A stretch of 64,000 nt of DNA, from positions 1,674,001-1,738,000 of the forward strand of contig NZ_CP081153.1 in NCBI RefSeq assembly GCF_025140835.1. The letters are read 5' to 3'. The position numbers and the translations under genes are program-made. This document shows positions 1 to 8,642 of the stretch, piece after piece. Source of the DNA: Aliiroseovarius sp. M344 (GTDB lineage Bacteria > Pseudomonadota > Alphaproteobacteria > Rhodobacterales > Rhodobacteraceae). The notes under the pieces were generated by a model. It was not told the DNA's origin, did no database searches, and saw nothing but the letters and a program-made list of their open reading frames with translations. Every line of letters begins with the position of its first letter. Within the stretch, counting starts at the first letter, position 1.

Positions 1-547
1 CCGACGTGAAATAAGTCAGTGCGACGCGCAGGGCGATTTCGGGTCGCTCGTAGGCGACGCCGACAAGGCCACCCCATTCGTTACCGCTGTTGGCGGCCAA
101 CGCGCCTAGGCTTGAAATGATGTTGCCTGATACTTTCTGGGCGCGCGCACCGGCATGCACCGAGAAACCATTGCCCATTTCATAACGCAAAATACCGGTC
201 ATCGCCGAGCTTGACACCTCAGCCATGCCGGGTGCAAGGGGGGCGTCGATATATTCAATGCTGGCACCGTAGGGACGGTCCCAAATCAGGGCGAGGCTGA
301 TGTTGTCATTCAGCTGGGCTTTGTACCCCAATGAAAACATCGAGAAATCGACAGCCGATTGGCTGATTGGGAAAACGCCAAGCGCTGAACCTTCGATATT
401 GGGGCTAACATTGGCGTATGAAAACGACAGATAGTTGCCTTCTTCAAAAAGGATCGAGATGTCCTGATCAGACCTGTCGATCCCCGCCTGCGCGGTGGTT
501 GCTGCAGCGGTTAAAAGCGCAGCTGTTGTGAGTGTAAGTTTGTTCAT
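1..547 (-). CDS. FadL/OmpP1-type outer-membrane protein, 3' part missing
   Basis: About 182 residues are visible; the C-terminal end lies beyond the left edge of the window. The protein starts with a clear signal peptide (MNKLTLTTAALLTAAATTAQA) and continues with alternating polar and hydrophobic beta-strand-like stretches and glycine-aromatic patches typical of a beta-barrel. The pattern resembles the FadL/TodX family, which moves long-chain fatty acids or other hydrophobic compounds across the outer membrane. A good Shine-Dalgarno (GGGAGGA) lies just upstream of the ATG. Family assignment is by resemblance of the N-terminal half only, so the substrate cannot be stated. Confidence 0.7.
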   Translation of the reverse strand, partial: MNKLTLTTAALLTAAATTAQAGIDRSDQDISILFEEGNYLSFSYANVSPNIEGSALGVFPISQSAVDFSMFSLGYKAQLNDNISLALIWDRPYGASIEYIDAPLAPGMAEVSSSAMTGILRYEMGNGFSVHAGARAQKVSGNIISSLGALAANSGNEWGGLVGVAYERPEIALRVALTYFTS

Positions 548-750
548 CGTTCCTCCCGTGAACCACTAACTGTCCGAAATGCATGGTTACATTAAGCCAA
601 GGCTATTTGTCGCACTTGATATTGGTCAATCGTTACCTTGGGTCAGATATCACAGCGCTGTTTATAACCGGTTAAACGATGTGGAAAGGACACGCTTTTG
701 AGTGGAAAAGCTCACGCGAGGGCAACTTAACGCAAAGCGATAATTCATTC

Positions 751-1620
751 TCATATCGGCTTTGACGCTGTCTCTGCGCGGATATTGACCAGGTTCGCCG
801 CGATGATCAGGCCGGCACCCATGACCAAAGCCCAACCAACGGGTTCGTCATAGAACATGGCTCCGATCAGCGCGATCAATGGCAGGCGCGTGAAGTCGAT
901 GGGGATCACGACCGAGGCGGGGGCAAGGGAGAGCGCTGTGGTCAGACAGGCATGGGCCAGCAAACCGGCACAGCCGATCAGCACCAGCCATGGCGCCGTT
1001 GTCCAGTTGGGCAGTGCAACGTCACCATCATACCCTGCCGTTATCAAACCTAGAACGATCTGAGTCGCGGTGAGCCAGATCAGAATGGCCAGTGTCGTTT
1101 CGGTCCGGGTCAGTTTGCGTGTGAACATGGCGGTAAACGCAAAACAGATCGCGGACAGCGCAGCTGCAACAATCCCGCGGGACAGACCCGTTCCCGATCC
1201 GGGTTGTGCAATGATCAAGATACCCACAAAGCCCACCACGGCACAGACCGCACGTGTCGCGGTCAGACGTTCGCCCAGCACCATTGGGGCCAACGCCGCG
1301 ACCCAGAGCGGCGAGGTGAATTCCAAAGCGAAGACCTGCGCAAGTGGGATCACGGTCAGTGCGAAGAACCACAGGTTTTGCCCCGCGAAATGCGCAATGT
1401 TGCGCACCAGATGCAGGCGCGCGTTGGCTGTGCGAATGTCACCTTGGCGACCGCGCACCAAAAGAACTGTCAGAACAATCACAAAGCCCACACAAGATCG
1501 GTAGAGCATCAGCTCGAACGTATCGAGGTCATGGCTGACCGCACGCCCCGCGATGGCCATTGCAGAGAACGAGGCAATCGCGCCGGTCATCCATATTGCG
1601 GCCCGCAGTGTCGGTGTCAC
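751..1620 (-). CDS. DMT-superfamily (EamA) transporter
   Basis: A 289-residue protein of about ten hydrophobic segments arranged as two EamA repeats, the usual size for drug/metabolite transporters of the inner membrane. The N-terminal repeat contains a FELMLYRS stretch typical of the family and the second repeat ends in a GAGLIIAANLVNIR segment. The start is GTG at 1618-1620, which overlaps the stop of the ABM-domain gene upstream by four bases (GTGA), so the two are probably translated together. An ATG ten codons later would remove part of the first membrane segment. The substrate is unknown; relatives export amino acids, metabolites or S-adenosylmethionine. Confidence 0.85.
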   Translation of the reverse strand: MTPTLRAAIWMTGAIASFSAMAIAGRAVSHDLDTFELMLYRSCVGFVIVLTVLLVRGRQGDIRTANARLHLVRNIAHFAGQNLWFFALTVIPLAQVFALEFTSPLWVAALAPMVLGERLTATRAVCAVVGFVGILIIAQPGSGTGLSRGIVAAALSAICFAFTAMFTRKLTRTETTLAILIWLTATQIVLGLITAGYDGDVALPNWTTAPWLVLIGCAGLLAHACLTTALSLAPASVVIPIDFTRLPLIALIGAMFYDEPVGWALVMGAGLIIAANLVNIRAETASKPI

Positions 1621-1901
1621 GCGGGACCCTCTTCAATGGTGTAATGGCGCGTAATACCATTTGTGACGTCGGCCCAAGGGCTGGACTGCGTGCGGGCTTG
1701 GTGAGCGTCAAAAGCCGCTTGGTCGACAAACAGTTCGGCGACGTGAAACCGTCCGGTTACATCTGGATCGGGTGTCACTTGAAACGAAAGGCAGCCCGGC
1801 TCTTGTCGGGTCAACGCGATGTGCTCTGCCAAGGCGGAACCGATCGCCTCAAGCCGATCTTCTGGAACGTCGATATAACCTGTCAGGCGGATTTTAGACA
1901 T
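1617..1901 (-). CDS. ABM-domain protein (putative quinol monooxygenase, YgiN-like)
   Basis: A 94-residue single-domain protein with the ferredoxin-like fold pattern of antibiotic biosynthesis monooxygenases. It begins with a beta strand (IRLTGYIDVPED) and contains the family signature EPGCLSFQV followed by FHVAELFVDQAAFDAHQ. Members are small cofactor-free oxygenases or heme-binding proteins, so the exact reaction is not predictable. Its stop overlaps the GTG start of the DMT transporter by four bases, implying translational coupling; the pair may form a detoxify-and-export unit, which is inference. Confidence 0.8.
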   Translation of the reverse strand: MSKIRLTGYIDVPEDRLEAIGSALAEHIALTRQEPGCLSFQVTPDPDVTGRFHVAELFVDQAAFDAHQARTQSSPWADVTNGITRHYTIEEGPA

Positions 1902-1945
1902 AGTGGCACAGTAGCAGAGGTATTTGGATTAGAAAGGAAAATTCC

Positions 1946-2869
1946 TCAGGCGGGATAGGGCTGGGTGCGACGAATAAAAAGGATGTTTTCATACGGCGTT
2001 TCGCGATCAAACCTCAGTTTGCTTGCATCCTTGTCCAAGGCATGAACCGTATAGTGAGCGTGCATCTCATCCAGAACTTGATGAAGCATCTCACGCGTTT
2101 TGGGGCTCGCATCAATTCGGTATTCCATCAAGACAGGCGCGGTGTTGCGCGACAGGAAATCACGCCCACTGCGCAAAACATCCAACTCAGCCCCTTCGAC
2201 ATCGATTTTGATCAAGCCGAGTCTGTCTGAATACGGCGCGGTCCTGATGTATTGATCCAGCGTCTTGCACGGCGTCAGCTCATACCGCTGTTCCCCGATC
2301 GAGGCGGACCAGTCATCCAGCAGCGAATTGGCGCCACGATTGCCGTCGCTCAGGTGCAACTTCAAAAACCCACCTTTGCCCGGATCAGAACTGAGGGCGA
2401 TGACATCGACATGGGCCTTCACATTGTTCAGGGTGATGTTTTTCAGAAGCTGCGCGGCCGTCTCTTTGGACGCCTCAATCGCCGCCAGCTCACAGCCAAG
2501 TTCGCGGCAGATCGGTATGCTGGCCGTCCCGATATTGGCCCCTATATCCAGAATGACGTCGCTGCTGGTCAGACCGATCTTCTTGGCCATCCTGTAAACG
2601 GTCATCTCAAAGGGCTCATGACGCACAAAACTTTGGAAGCCGATGTGATCGTTGACATCGACAAGCAATCGGGTGCCACGCCAGGTCAGGTGCGCAAATT
2701 TTGGGCGATGGTGGAACGGTCTGACTTTTCTTATGTAATTCGGGTCAAAAAACCGCGTGGCACATCGAACCACAGGGATGTGACGGCCATTTTGCAGCAC
2801 GAGAAGAATGGGCACATACCGTAAACGAGATGTGAAGAGGGTGATGATCTTCACGAAAAGAAGTTTCAT
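1946..2869 (-). CDS. FkbM-family SAM-dependent methyltransferase
   Basis: The C-terminal two thirds carry the FkbM methyltransferase fold: a SAM-binding motif ILDIGANIGTASIP, an acidic strand-2 end (AAIEASKE), and the family's IKIDVEGAELDVLRSGRDFL motif followed by PVLMEYR. FkbM enzymes O-methylate polyketides, sugars or glycans. The N-terminal region is basic and hydrophobic and may attach to the membrane. The start is uncertain: GTG at 2897-2899 and ATG at 2891-2893 are also in frame. I chose the ATG at 2867-2869 because GGGAT lies at a suitable distance before it. No sugar or polyketide genes flank it, so the acceptor is unknown. Confidence 0.8.
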   Translation of the reverse strand: MKLLFVKIITLFTSRLRYVPILLVLQNGRHIPVVRCATRFFDPNYIRKVRPFHHRPKFAHLTWRGTRLLVDVNDHIGFQSFVRHEPFEMTVYRMAKKIGLTSSDVILDIGANIGTASIPICRELGCELAAIEASKETAAQLLKNITLNNVKAHVDVIALSSDPGKGGFLKLHLSDGNRGANSLLDDWSASIGEQRYELTPCKTLDQYIRTAPYSDRLGLIKIDVEGAELDVLRSGRDFLSRNTAPVLMEYRIDASPKTREMLHQVLDEMHAHYTVHALDKDASKLRFDRETPYENILFIRRTQPYPA

Positions 2870-3007
2870 TGCACTGGATCCCGCGACGGCCATGGTCACC
2901 AGGCAGTAGACATCCTTTAGGTGATAATGACAAGCGCGTCACACCTTTAAGTGGTGTCTCGCTATGTCAGTGCAGGTAATGAAGGTGAGCAGACACGCGC
3001 GGTGCGG

Positions 3008-4567
3008 TCACTCCCACTCAATCGTGCCCGGCGGTTTCGAGGTGACATCATAAGTGACGCGATTGATACCCTTGACCTCGTTGATGATCCGCGTCGCTGT
3101 TTCACCCAAAAACTCATGACTGAACGGATAGTAGTCAGCTGTCATCCCATCCACGCTGGTCACCGCTCGCAGCGCACAGGCGTAATCATAAGTGCGCCCG
3201 TCACCCATCACGCCGACAGTGCGCACGGGCAGAATGGCCACGAAGGCCTGCCAGATCTCGTCATAGAGCCCGTGTTTGCGAATCTGGTCGATATAGACCG
3301 CGTCCGCTTCGCGCAGGATATCGAGCTTTGCGCGCGTAATCTCTCCGGGGCAGCGGATGGCAAGACCCGGTCCGGGGAAGGGGTGGCGGCCGATAAAGCT
3401 TTGCGGCAGACCAAGTTCACGACCCAAGGCGCGCACTTCGTCTTTGAACAACTCGCGCAGAGGCTCGACCAGCTTTAGCCCCATCTTCTCAGGCAGACCG
3501 CCCACATTATGATGCGACTTGATCGTCACCGATGGACCGCCGGAAAAGCTTACGCTTTCGATTACGTCTGGGTAAAGCGTGCCTTGGGCCAAAAATTCGG
3601 CACCTTCAATCTGGTCGGCATGTTTTTGAAATACATCAATAAACAGCTTTCCGATGATCTTGCGTTTGGTTTCCGGATCAGACTGGCCATCCAACTCGCC
3701 CAGAAACAATTCCTGTTCGTCCGCATGGATCAACTGCATGTTATAATGGTCGCGGAACATGGTCACGACCTCTTCCGCTTCGCCTTTGCGCAGCAAGCCG
3801 TGATCCACAAACACGCAGGTCAACTGGTCGCCGATGGCTTCGTGAATCAGCACCGCCGCGACCGAGCTGTCGACGCCGCCAGACAAACCACAGATGACCT
3901 TTTTGTCGCCGACTTGTTCGCGAATGACACGAATGGCCTCGTCGCGATAGGCATTCATCGTCCAATCACCTTTGAACCCGGCCAACTTCACGAAGTTTTC
4001 GTAAAGCTTTGCGCCTTTTGGCGTGTGGTGAACTTCCGGGTGGAACTGCACCGCATAGAAGTGGCGTGATGGGTCGGCGGTGATCGCGAAGGGCGCGTTG
4101 GGCGAGGTTCCGTAAACCTGAAAACCCGGTGCAATTTCAGAGACATGGTCGCCATGGCTCATCCAAACCTGCTCGACGCCGTGTTCAAACCACCCGTCCA
4201 GAAGAGCAAGCTTGGTCTCGGGCGTGACATAGGCGCGTCCGAACTCGGCGGTGCCGTGGCCGCTTTCCACTTTACCACCCAGCTGCGTCATCATGGTTTG
4301 CTGACCATAGCAGATGCCCAGAATCGGCACGCCATAGTCGAAAATTTCTTGCGGCGCCCGCGGGCTGCCTTCGCGGGTGACGCTGTCAGGACCGCCGGAC
4401 AGAATGATGGCTTTCGGGGCCATATCGCGCACGAAATCCATCGTGACGTTCTGATAGGGGTGAATTTCGCAATAAACGTTCAGCTCGCGCAGGCGGCGCG
4501 CGATAAGCTGCGTCACTTGGCTGCCGAAGTCGATGATAAGAAGGCGGTCGTGGCTCTGATCTGTCAT
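3008..4567 (-). CDS. guaA: GMP synthase (glutamine-hydrolysing)
   Basis: Converts XMP to GMP using ATP and glutamine, the last step of guanine nucleotide synthesis in the cytoplasm. The 519-residue length is normal. The N-terminal class I amidotransferase domain shows the nucleophile in GICYGQQ (Cys86) and the FHPEVHHT segment with the catalytic His and Glu. The ATP-pyrophosphatase domain carries the PP-loop [10 protein letters not shown], and the C-terminal dimerisation domain ends in the conserved KPPGTIEWE. It is a single-gene unit, divergent from the MttB-like gene, with about 180 bases between them. Confidence 0.98.
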   Translation of the reverse strand: MTDQSHDRLLIIDFGSQVTQLIARRLRELNVYCEIHPYQNVTMDFVRDMAPKAIILSGGPDSVTREGSPRAPQEIFDYGVPILGICYGQQTMMTQLGGKVESGHGTAEFGRAYVTPETKLALLDGWFEHGVEQVWMSHGDHVSEIAPGFQVYGTSPNAPFAITADPSRHFYAVQFHPEVHHTPKGAKLYENFVKLAGFKGDWTMNAYRDEAIRVIREQVGDKKVICGLSGGVDSSVAAVLIHEAIGDQLTCVFVDHGLLRKGEAEEVVTMFRDHYNMQLIHADEQELFLGELDGQSDPETKRKIIGKLFIDVFQKHADQIEGAEFLAQGTLYPDVIESVSFSGGPSVTIKSHHNVGGLPEKMGLKLVEPLRELFKDEVRALGRELGLPQSFIGRHPFPGPGLAIRCPGEITRAKLDILREADAVYIDQIRKHGLYDEIWQAFVAILPVRTVGVMGDGRTYDYACALRAVTSVDGMTADYYPFSHEFLGETATRIINEVKGINRVTYDVTSKPPGTIEWE

Positions 4568-4750
4568 GGCAACCGATTAGGGCAGGGACCGAGGCAAAGC
4601 AAGTCCTGCCCGCTGTTCTGTGCCCTCTGCCGGACTTTTTTTCAGCTTTTCGAGCCCGATGTCGCTTTTGCCCCATGAAGGACGCTTGCGAGCGGATTTG
4701 GACCCAAGCGCGGGATAACTTCGGTATTAACAGAACTTTGGAGGATTTCC

Positions 4751-6292
4751 ATGACCGAGGCACCAACCCGTCGTGGCCGCGGGGGCGGCGGCGCTGCTCG
4801 TCGCGCTGAACGTACCGCCGTTCGCATCGAATGTGCAAAATTCATCACGCGCAACATTCCAAATCTCGAAATCCTCAATGAAGAGGCGATGGAGATCATC
4901 GAATACAACGCCGAAACGGTGCTTGAGGAAGTTGGTGTCAACTTCGTCGAAAATCCCGCCGCGCTTGAGCGTTGGAAGGATGCCGGGGCTGATGTCGACG
5001 GTGTGCGTGTGCGCATCCCGCGCGGTTTGGCCCGCGAATTGTGCAAAACAGCGCCCAGCAGCTTTACACAACATGCCCGCAATCCCGAACGGAACGTCGA
5101 GATTGGCGGGAACAATATGGTGCTCGCGCCTGTTTATGGCCCGCCCTTCGTTCGTGATGGCAAAAACGGTCGTCGCTATGCAACGATGGACGACTTCCGC
5201 AAATTCGTGAAGCTCACCTATATGTCCAAATGGCTGCACCATTCAGGCGGAACCATTTGCGAGCCGACTGATGTCGCGGTGAACAAGCGCCATCTGGATA
5301 TGCTGCTGGCTCATATGACCCTGTCGGACAAGCCCTATATGGGGTCGGTCACGGCGCCGGAACGCGCGCAAGACAGCATTGAGATGTCCAACATCCTGTT
5401 CGGCAAAGACTTCGTTCAGCAAAATACCGTCATGACCTCGCTGATCAACATCAACTCGCCCATGCAGTATGATGACGTGATGATGGGCGCGATGGAAGTG
5501 TTTGCGGCCAATAACCAAGCCTCGATCATCTCGCCGTTTATTGTTGGCGGAGCGATGGCACCGGTGTCGGTGGCAGGCACGCTGACACAAGTGTTGGCCG
5601 AGGTTCTGGCCGGCGTCGCCTATAGTCAGTTGGTCCGCAAAGGTGCCCCCGTCATTGCTGGCACCTTTGTTTCGTCGATCGACATGAACTCTGGCGCGCC
5701 CACTTTCGGAACACCCGAAGCCGCGCACATCACCTATGGTGCAGGCCAGTTGTTCCGCCGACTTGGGCTGCCTTACCGGTCGGCCGGGTCGTTCAACGGA
5801 TCGAAACTGCCCGACGCACAGGCCGCTTATGAAAGTGCCAACAGCCTGAATATGGGCCTGCTGTCTGGTGTAAACTTCATGCTGCACGCAGCAGGTTGGC
5901 TGGAAGGTGGTCTGGTCGCAAGCTTTGAGAAGTTCGTGATGGATGCCGACCAGCTTGGCACGTTGCACCATCTGGCCCAGGGCGTCGCGATTGACGAAAA
6001 TGCCCAGGCCATGGACGCGATTCGCGAAGTTGGACCGGGCGGTCACTATCTTGGCTGCGCGCACACACAGGCAAACTTCAAATCCGCATTCTGGCGGTCG
6101 GAATTGCTGGACTACAAACCTTTTGAAACCTGGGAAGAAGAAGGCGCGCGGGACACTGAAGCATTGGCGACGGCGCGCGTGGCCAAGTTGTTGTCAGATT
6201 ACCAACAGCCCGGCATGGATCCCGGTATCGCGGAAGGCTTGCGCGATTATGTGGAAAGCAAAAAAGCGTCGATGCCGGATGCGTTTGGCTGA
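4751..6292 (+). CDS. Trimethylamine methyltransferase (MttB) superfamily protein, non-pyrrolysine type
   Basis: A 513-residue full-length member of the MttB superfamily of TIM-barrel enzymes that pass a methyl group from a quaternary or tertiary amine to a corrinoid protein. Typical stretches include TFGTPEAAHITYGAGQLFRR, SFNGSKLPDAQAAYES and AREVGPGGHYLGCAHT-like sequence near the C terminus. There is no in-frame amber codon, so this is not the pyrrolysine-containing enzyme; known non-Pyl relatives act on glycine betaine and similar compounds. No gene for a corrinoid carrier protein, a reactivating ferredoxin or a second methyltransferase is nearby. The N terminus has an arginine/glycine-rich leader (RRGRGGGGAARR). 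It is followed by a strong terminator, so it is monocistronic. Confidence 0.85.
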   Translation: MTEAPTRRGRGGGGAARRAERTAVRIECAKFITRNIPNLEILNEEAMEIIEYNAETVLEEVGVNFVENPAALERWKDAGADVDGVRVRIPRGLARELCKTAPSSFTQHARNPERNVEIGGNNMVLAPVYGPPFVRDGKNGRRYATMDDFRKFVKLTYMSKWLHHSGGTICEPTDVAVNKRHLDMLLAHMTLSDKPYMGSVTAPERAQDSIEMSNILFGKDFVQQNTVMTSLININSPMQYDDVMMGAMEVFAANNQASIISPFIVGGAMAPVSVAGTLTQVLAEVLAGVAYSQLVRKGAPVIAGTFVSSIDMNSGAPTFGTPEAAHITYGAGQLFRRLGLPYRSAGSFNGSKLPDAQAAYESANSLNMGLLSGVNFMLHAAGWLEGGLVASFEKFVMDADQLGTLHHLAQGVAIDENAQAMDAIREVGPGGHYLGCAHTQANFKSAFWRSELLDYKPFETWEEEGARDTEALATARVAKLLSDYQQPGMDPGIAEGLRDYVESKKASMPDAFG

Positions 6293-6357
6293 GGGCGGCG
6301 GATCGCAGTGGCAGTGTAAAAACTGTTCCCTGTCCGTTCGACACGGTTAACAACTGG

Positions 6358-6390
6358 GTAAGGGGGCTTAACAGCCCCCTTAACTTTTTA
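6358..6390 (+). terminator. Rho-independent terminator after the MttB-like gene
   Basis: AAGGGGGCT pairs with AGCCCCCTT around a four-base loop (TAAC), extendable by one more pair, and is followed by CTTTTT. It lies about 65 bases after the MttB-like stop and just before the convergent DUF6477 gene. Confidence 0.85.
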
Positions 6391-6405
6391 CGATTGAGAC
6401 GCCGT

Positions 6406-6702
6406 TCATTGGACCTCGCGCGGACCTTGGGGCAGCAGACGCATTTCAGACATCAAGGCAATCAGAACCTCGACATGATGCGCGATGGAGTATGAGGCAT
6501 CGCCGGTTTTCCGCGTATCCTCCAATCGCGCTTCTTCCTGCAATAGGCCGTCAACGGCGTTTTCCGGACTGGGCGTATTGGCCGTTTTCATGAGCTTTTT
6601 GAGGTCTCTATCGCGATTATAGTCAACCAATCCGAAACGCGCTGCGCGCACCAAAATACGAGGGCGGCGAAGCATTTTAAAGCAAGTGAAGGCGTCAGTC
6701 AT
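6406..6702 (-). CDS. DUF6477-type small protein
   Basis: A 98-residue protein starting MTDAFTCFKMLRRPRILVRAAR with a basic N terminus, a KKLM segment and a mostly helical C-terminal half ending LIALMSEMRLLP. I recognise the pattern as the DUF6477 family found in Rhodobacterales; its function is not known. The chosen ATG has AAAGGGAT upstream; a longer frame reaching back to 6792 lacks a comparable site and has low-complexity leader residues. It is transcribed away from the HTH/DUF6456 gene, sharing a 244-base promoter region with it, which suggests a linked role. Confidence 0.7.
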   Translation of the reverse strand: MTDAFTCFKMLRRPRILVRAARFGLVDYNRDRDLKKLMKTANTPSPENAVDGLLQEEARLEDTRKTGDASYSIAHHVEVLIALMSEMRLLPQGPREVQ

Positions 6703-6835
6703 GGGGATCCCTTTCAGTGATTCCCCGTGATCATTACGCAACCATAGCGGGTGTTGCGTCGGCCCATTTGCACCGTTCGTGGCCTTTAACAAATCTTACC
6801 GCTTTGGCAACAATCCTTACAGCAGGCGATAGGGG

Positions 6836-6850
6836 TTAACGAACCGCTAA
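6836..6850. promoter_or_regulatory. CtrA-box-like site between DUF6477 and DUF6456 genes
   Basis: TTAA, seven bases, then CTAA: seven of eight positions of the CtrA consensus TTAA-N7-TTAA. It sits in the divergent intergenic region about 100 bases before the DUF6456 gene. One-mismatch matches of this kind are expected by chance at several per tens of kilobases, so the call rests mainly on location. Confidence 0.3.
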
Positions 6851-6946
6851 CCAATCAAATGATAGGTCTAACCGGCTAAAATTCAACCTGCGGTTGCGCG
6901 GTGGGATATCGCGAAACGCACGGAATGCCAATTGGAAGGGGCTTGA

Positions 6947-8035
6947 ATGCAAAACGCGACGCCATCTGGGATCGAACACAACACAGTACTACGCTGGCTG
7001 CCAGACGAAGTTCACCTATATCTTAAACATACCGAAAAAGGCGCTTCGATCCGTGCGCTTGCGCGCGATATGGGCGTGCATGCGTCAACCGTGATGCGGC
7101 AGGTTCGCAAAACGGAGGCGCGCCGAGACGATCCTTTGGTTGATGCACTGCTAACACGGCTTGGGGAAGGCCTGCGGGGCGGGCAAGCCGACCTCGAAAC
7201 AACCGAGGCAACACAAGACACCACCGATGATGATCCGGTGTCCCCACATCTGCTCAGGCTCATGCGTGCCATGATTAAGGCGAAAGCGGTGATGGTTGTC
7301 AGTCAGGGCGTGGATACCGCCGTCGTTTTGGCCGCACGCGAGGACGGTGACCCCATCGCTTTGGCAAAAGGCCCGACCGAGGTGGTCGAGGTTATGGCGC
7401 TAAGAGGCTGGATCGAAGGCACGACGCACGGGCGGGTTTGCCGATATTATATGACCGCGGACGGTCGTGTGGCCCTGAACCGGATGTTGGCGCAGATGGA
7501 AAGCCGCGCAACTGGGTCAGCGGACGACCGGAAGGGGTTTTCTGGCATCCAGATGGGTGCAGGCTTTACTGTCTCAGGCAAAACAACCCGGAGATCGAAA
7601 CGGCCGATCGGTGCCGACAGCCCGGTGCGTGTCCTTGGGCGTGCCAAAGGACGCCAACAACCCTATCTTGCGCCCGAACTTGTCACCGCAGCGGAACGCC
7701 TGCACCGTGACTTTGCTTTGGGGCAGTTTGAGCTGTCAGGCACGGCGACATGGGACCGGGTGCAGGCCGTGATCCGGTCGACAGCCCCTTCAGGCAATCC
7801 TTCAGATCGAAAAATTGATGCCCGGCAGCGGTTTTCAGTGGCAATTGATGCTTTGGGACCAGAGCTTGCGCAGATAGCCATGGCTGTGTGTTGCCACGAA
7901 AGGGGGATGGAACGGATCGAGGCGGATATGTCGATGCCAGCCCGATCTGGAAAGTACATGTTGCGTGTCGCACTTAGCTATCTGGCGCGCCATTACAGCA
8001 AAGTGACGGGTGACGATCACGACCTGATCTATTGA
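6947..8035 (+). CDS. Helix-turn-helix protein with DUF6456 domain
   Basis: A 362-residue putative DNA-binding regulator. Residues about 32-57 form a helix-turn-helix (GASIRALARDMGVHASTVMR). A middle segment (ALRGWIEGTTHGRVCRYYMT) resembles a winged-helix motif, and the C-terminal third (roughly 230-350) matches the DUF6456 pattern with AERLHRDFALGQF and a helical end. This family is common in Rhodobacterales and has no defined target that I know of. The gene ends in a seven-base convergent overlap with the minus-strand gene at 8029. Divergent orientation from the DUF6477 gene and a CtrA-like site upstream suggest regulation in the cell-cycle or motility network, which is inference. Confidence 0.8.
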   Translation: MQNATPSGIEHNTVLRWLPDEVHLYLKHTEKGASIRALARDMGVHASTVMRQVRKTEARRDDPLVDALLTRLGEGLRGGQADLETTEATQDTTDDDPVSPHLLRLMRAMIKAKAVMVVSQGVDTAVVLAAREDGDPIALAKGPTEVVEVMALRGWIEGTTHGRVCRYYMTADGRVALNRMLAQMESRATGSADDRKGFSGIQMGAGFTVSGKTTRRSKRPIGADSPVRVLGRAKGRQQPYLAPELVTAAERLHRDFALGQFELSGTATWDRVQAVIRSTAPSGNPSDRKIDARQRFSVAIDALGPELAQIAMAVCCHERGMERIEADMSMPARSGKYMLRVALSYLARHYSKVTGDDHDLIY

Positions 8036-8415
8036 TGTGCGTCAGGCTGCGGATTGGCCAGAAAGACAGATAGCTCTTCGGGCGTCACAATTCGAAAGTC
8101 CAAGCCGGGATAAAGATGTCTTAACTCGCGTTTGATGATGGCGGGGTTCGGCAAGGTTTCTGTGCGGATCAGATAGGTGCCTTGAAAGTCACAGATGTGC
8201 AAATGTTGTCCAATTTCAATGCAGTCCATCTGTGAACAGAACAACGCCGACAGGACCGTTCGAATTGATCGCTGTTCAAAATCGTCGCGCGTCATTTTGG
8301 TAAAGGTGTCGCAAGGCAAGTGTAAGATGCGGTAGGCGTCCGAGGAAAGAGATTCAACGAATTCTTCGCCTCCCAATGCCAATAGCACTGGATTTTCGAC
8401 GCGGCGGCTTGTCAT
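8029..8415 (-). CDS. Conserved-looking hypothetical protein
   Basis: A 128-residue soluble protein if started at the ATG for MTSRRVENPVLLALGGEE; the frame stays open back to 8586, but the extra 57 residues are rich in Arg, Gln and Ser and cover the divergent promoter of phoR. Visible features are a compact alpha/beta pattern with two cysteines (LFCSQMDCIEIG, LHICDFQG) and no membrane segment. I do not recognise the family. It overlaps the convergent DUF6456 gene by seven bases at the stop codons. Its position upstream of and divergent from phoR might point to phosphate-linked expression, but no Pho-box-like site is seen there. Confidence 0.55.
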   Translation of the reverse strand: MTSRRVENPVLLALGGEEFVESLSSDAYRILHLPCDTFTKMTRDDFEQRSIRTVLSALFCSQMDCIEIGQHLHICDFQGTYLIRTETLPNPAIIKRELRHLYPGLDFRIVTPEELSVFLANPQPDAHQ

Positions 8416-8642
8416 CAACCCGGTTCCCGTATCTGAGGATACATATTCCTCATTTTTCCACTCGATAGGTCGGGGACCAATGCGCCCCGCCAATCTGCTT
8501 GTCTTCGAAAACACACATATAAGGCGATTACTCGGTTTGCAATTCCCCCTTGGCGCGGATTGTTGCATTTTTGTTGTTTGACGCACCGTTATTATCGGGC
8601 CATCTCATGGCGCAACGGAAATGCTGCTCAGGCGGGGACGTG

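Noticed and set aside
5243..6064. 273-codon antisense frame across the MttB-like gene
   Set aside because: It is a shadow of GC-rich codon use in a clearly real gene; His/Arg-rich composition and no start signal.
4751..6292. Pyrrolysine-encoding amber codon in the MttB-like gene
   Set aside because: The frame is open throughout and has no in-frame TAG before its TGA stop.
6836..6850. CtrA-like sites as proof of a regulon
   Set aside because: One-mismatch matches to TTAA-N7-TTAA are expected by chance many times in 64 kb, so the sites at 6836, 23955 and 55780 are kept only as candidates because of their positions.
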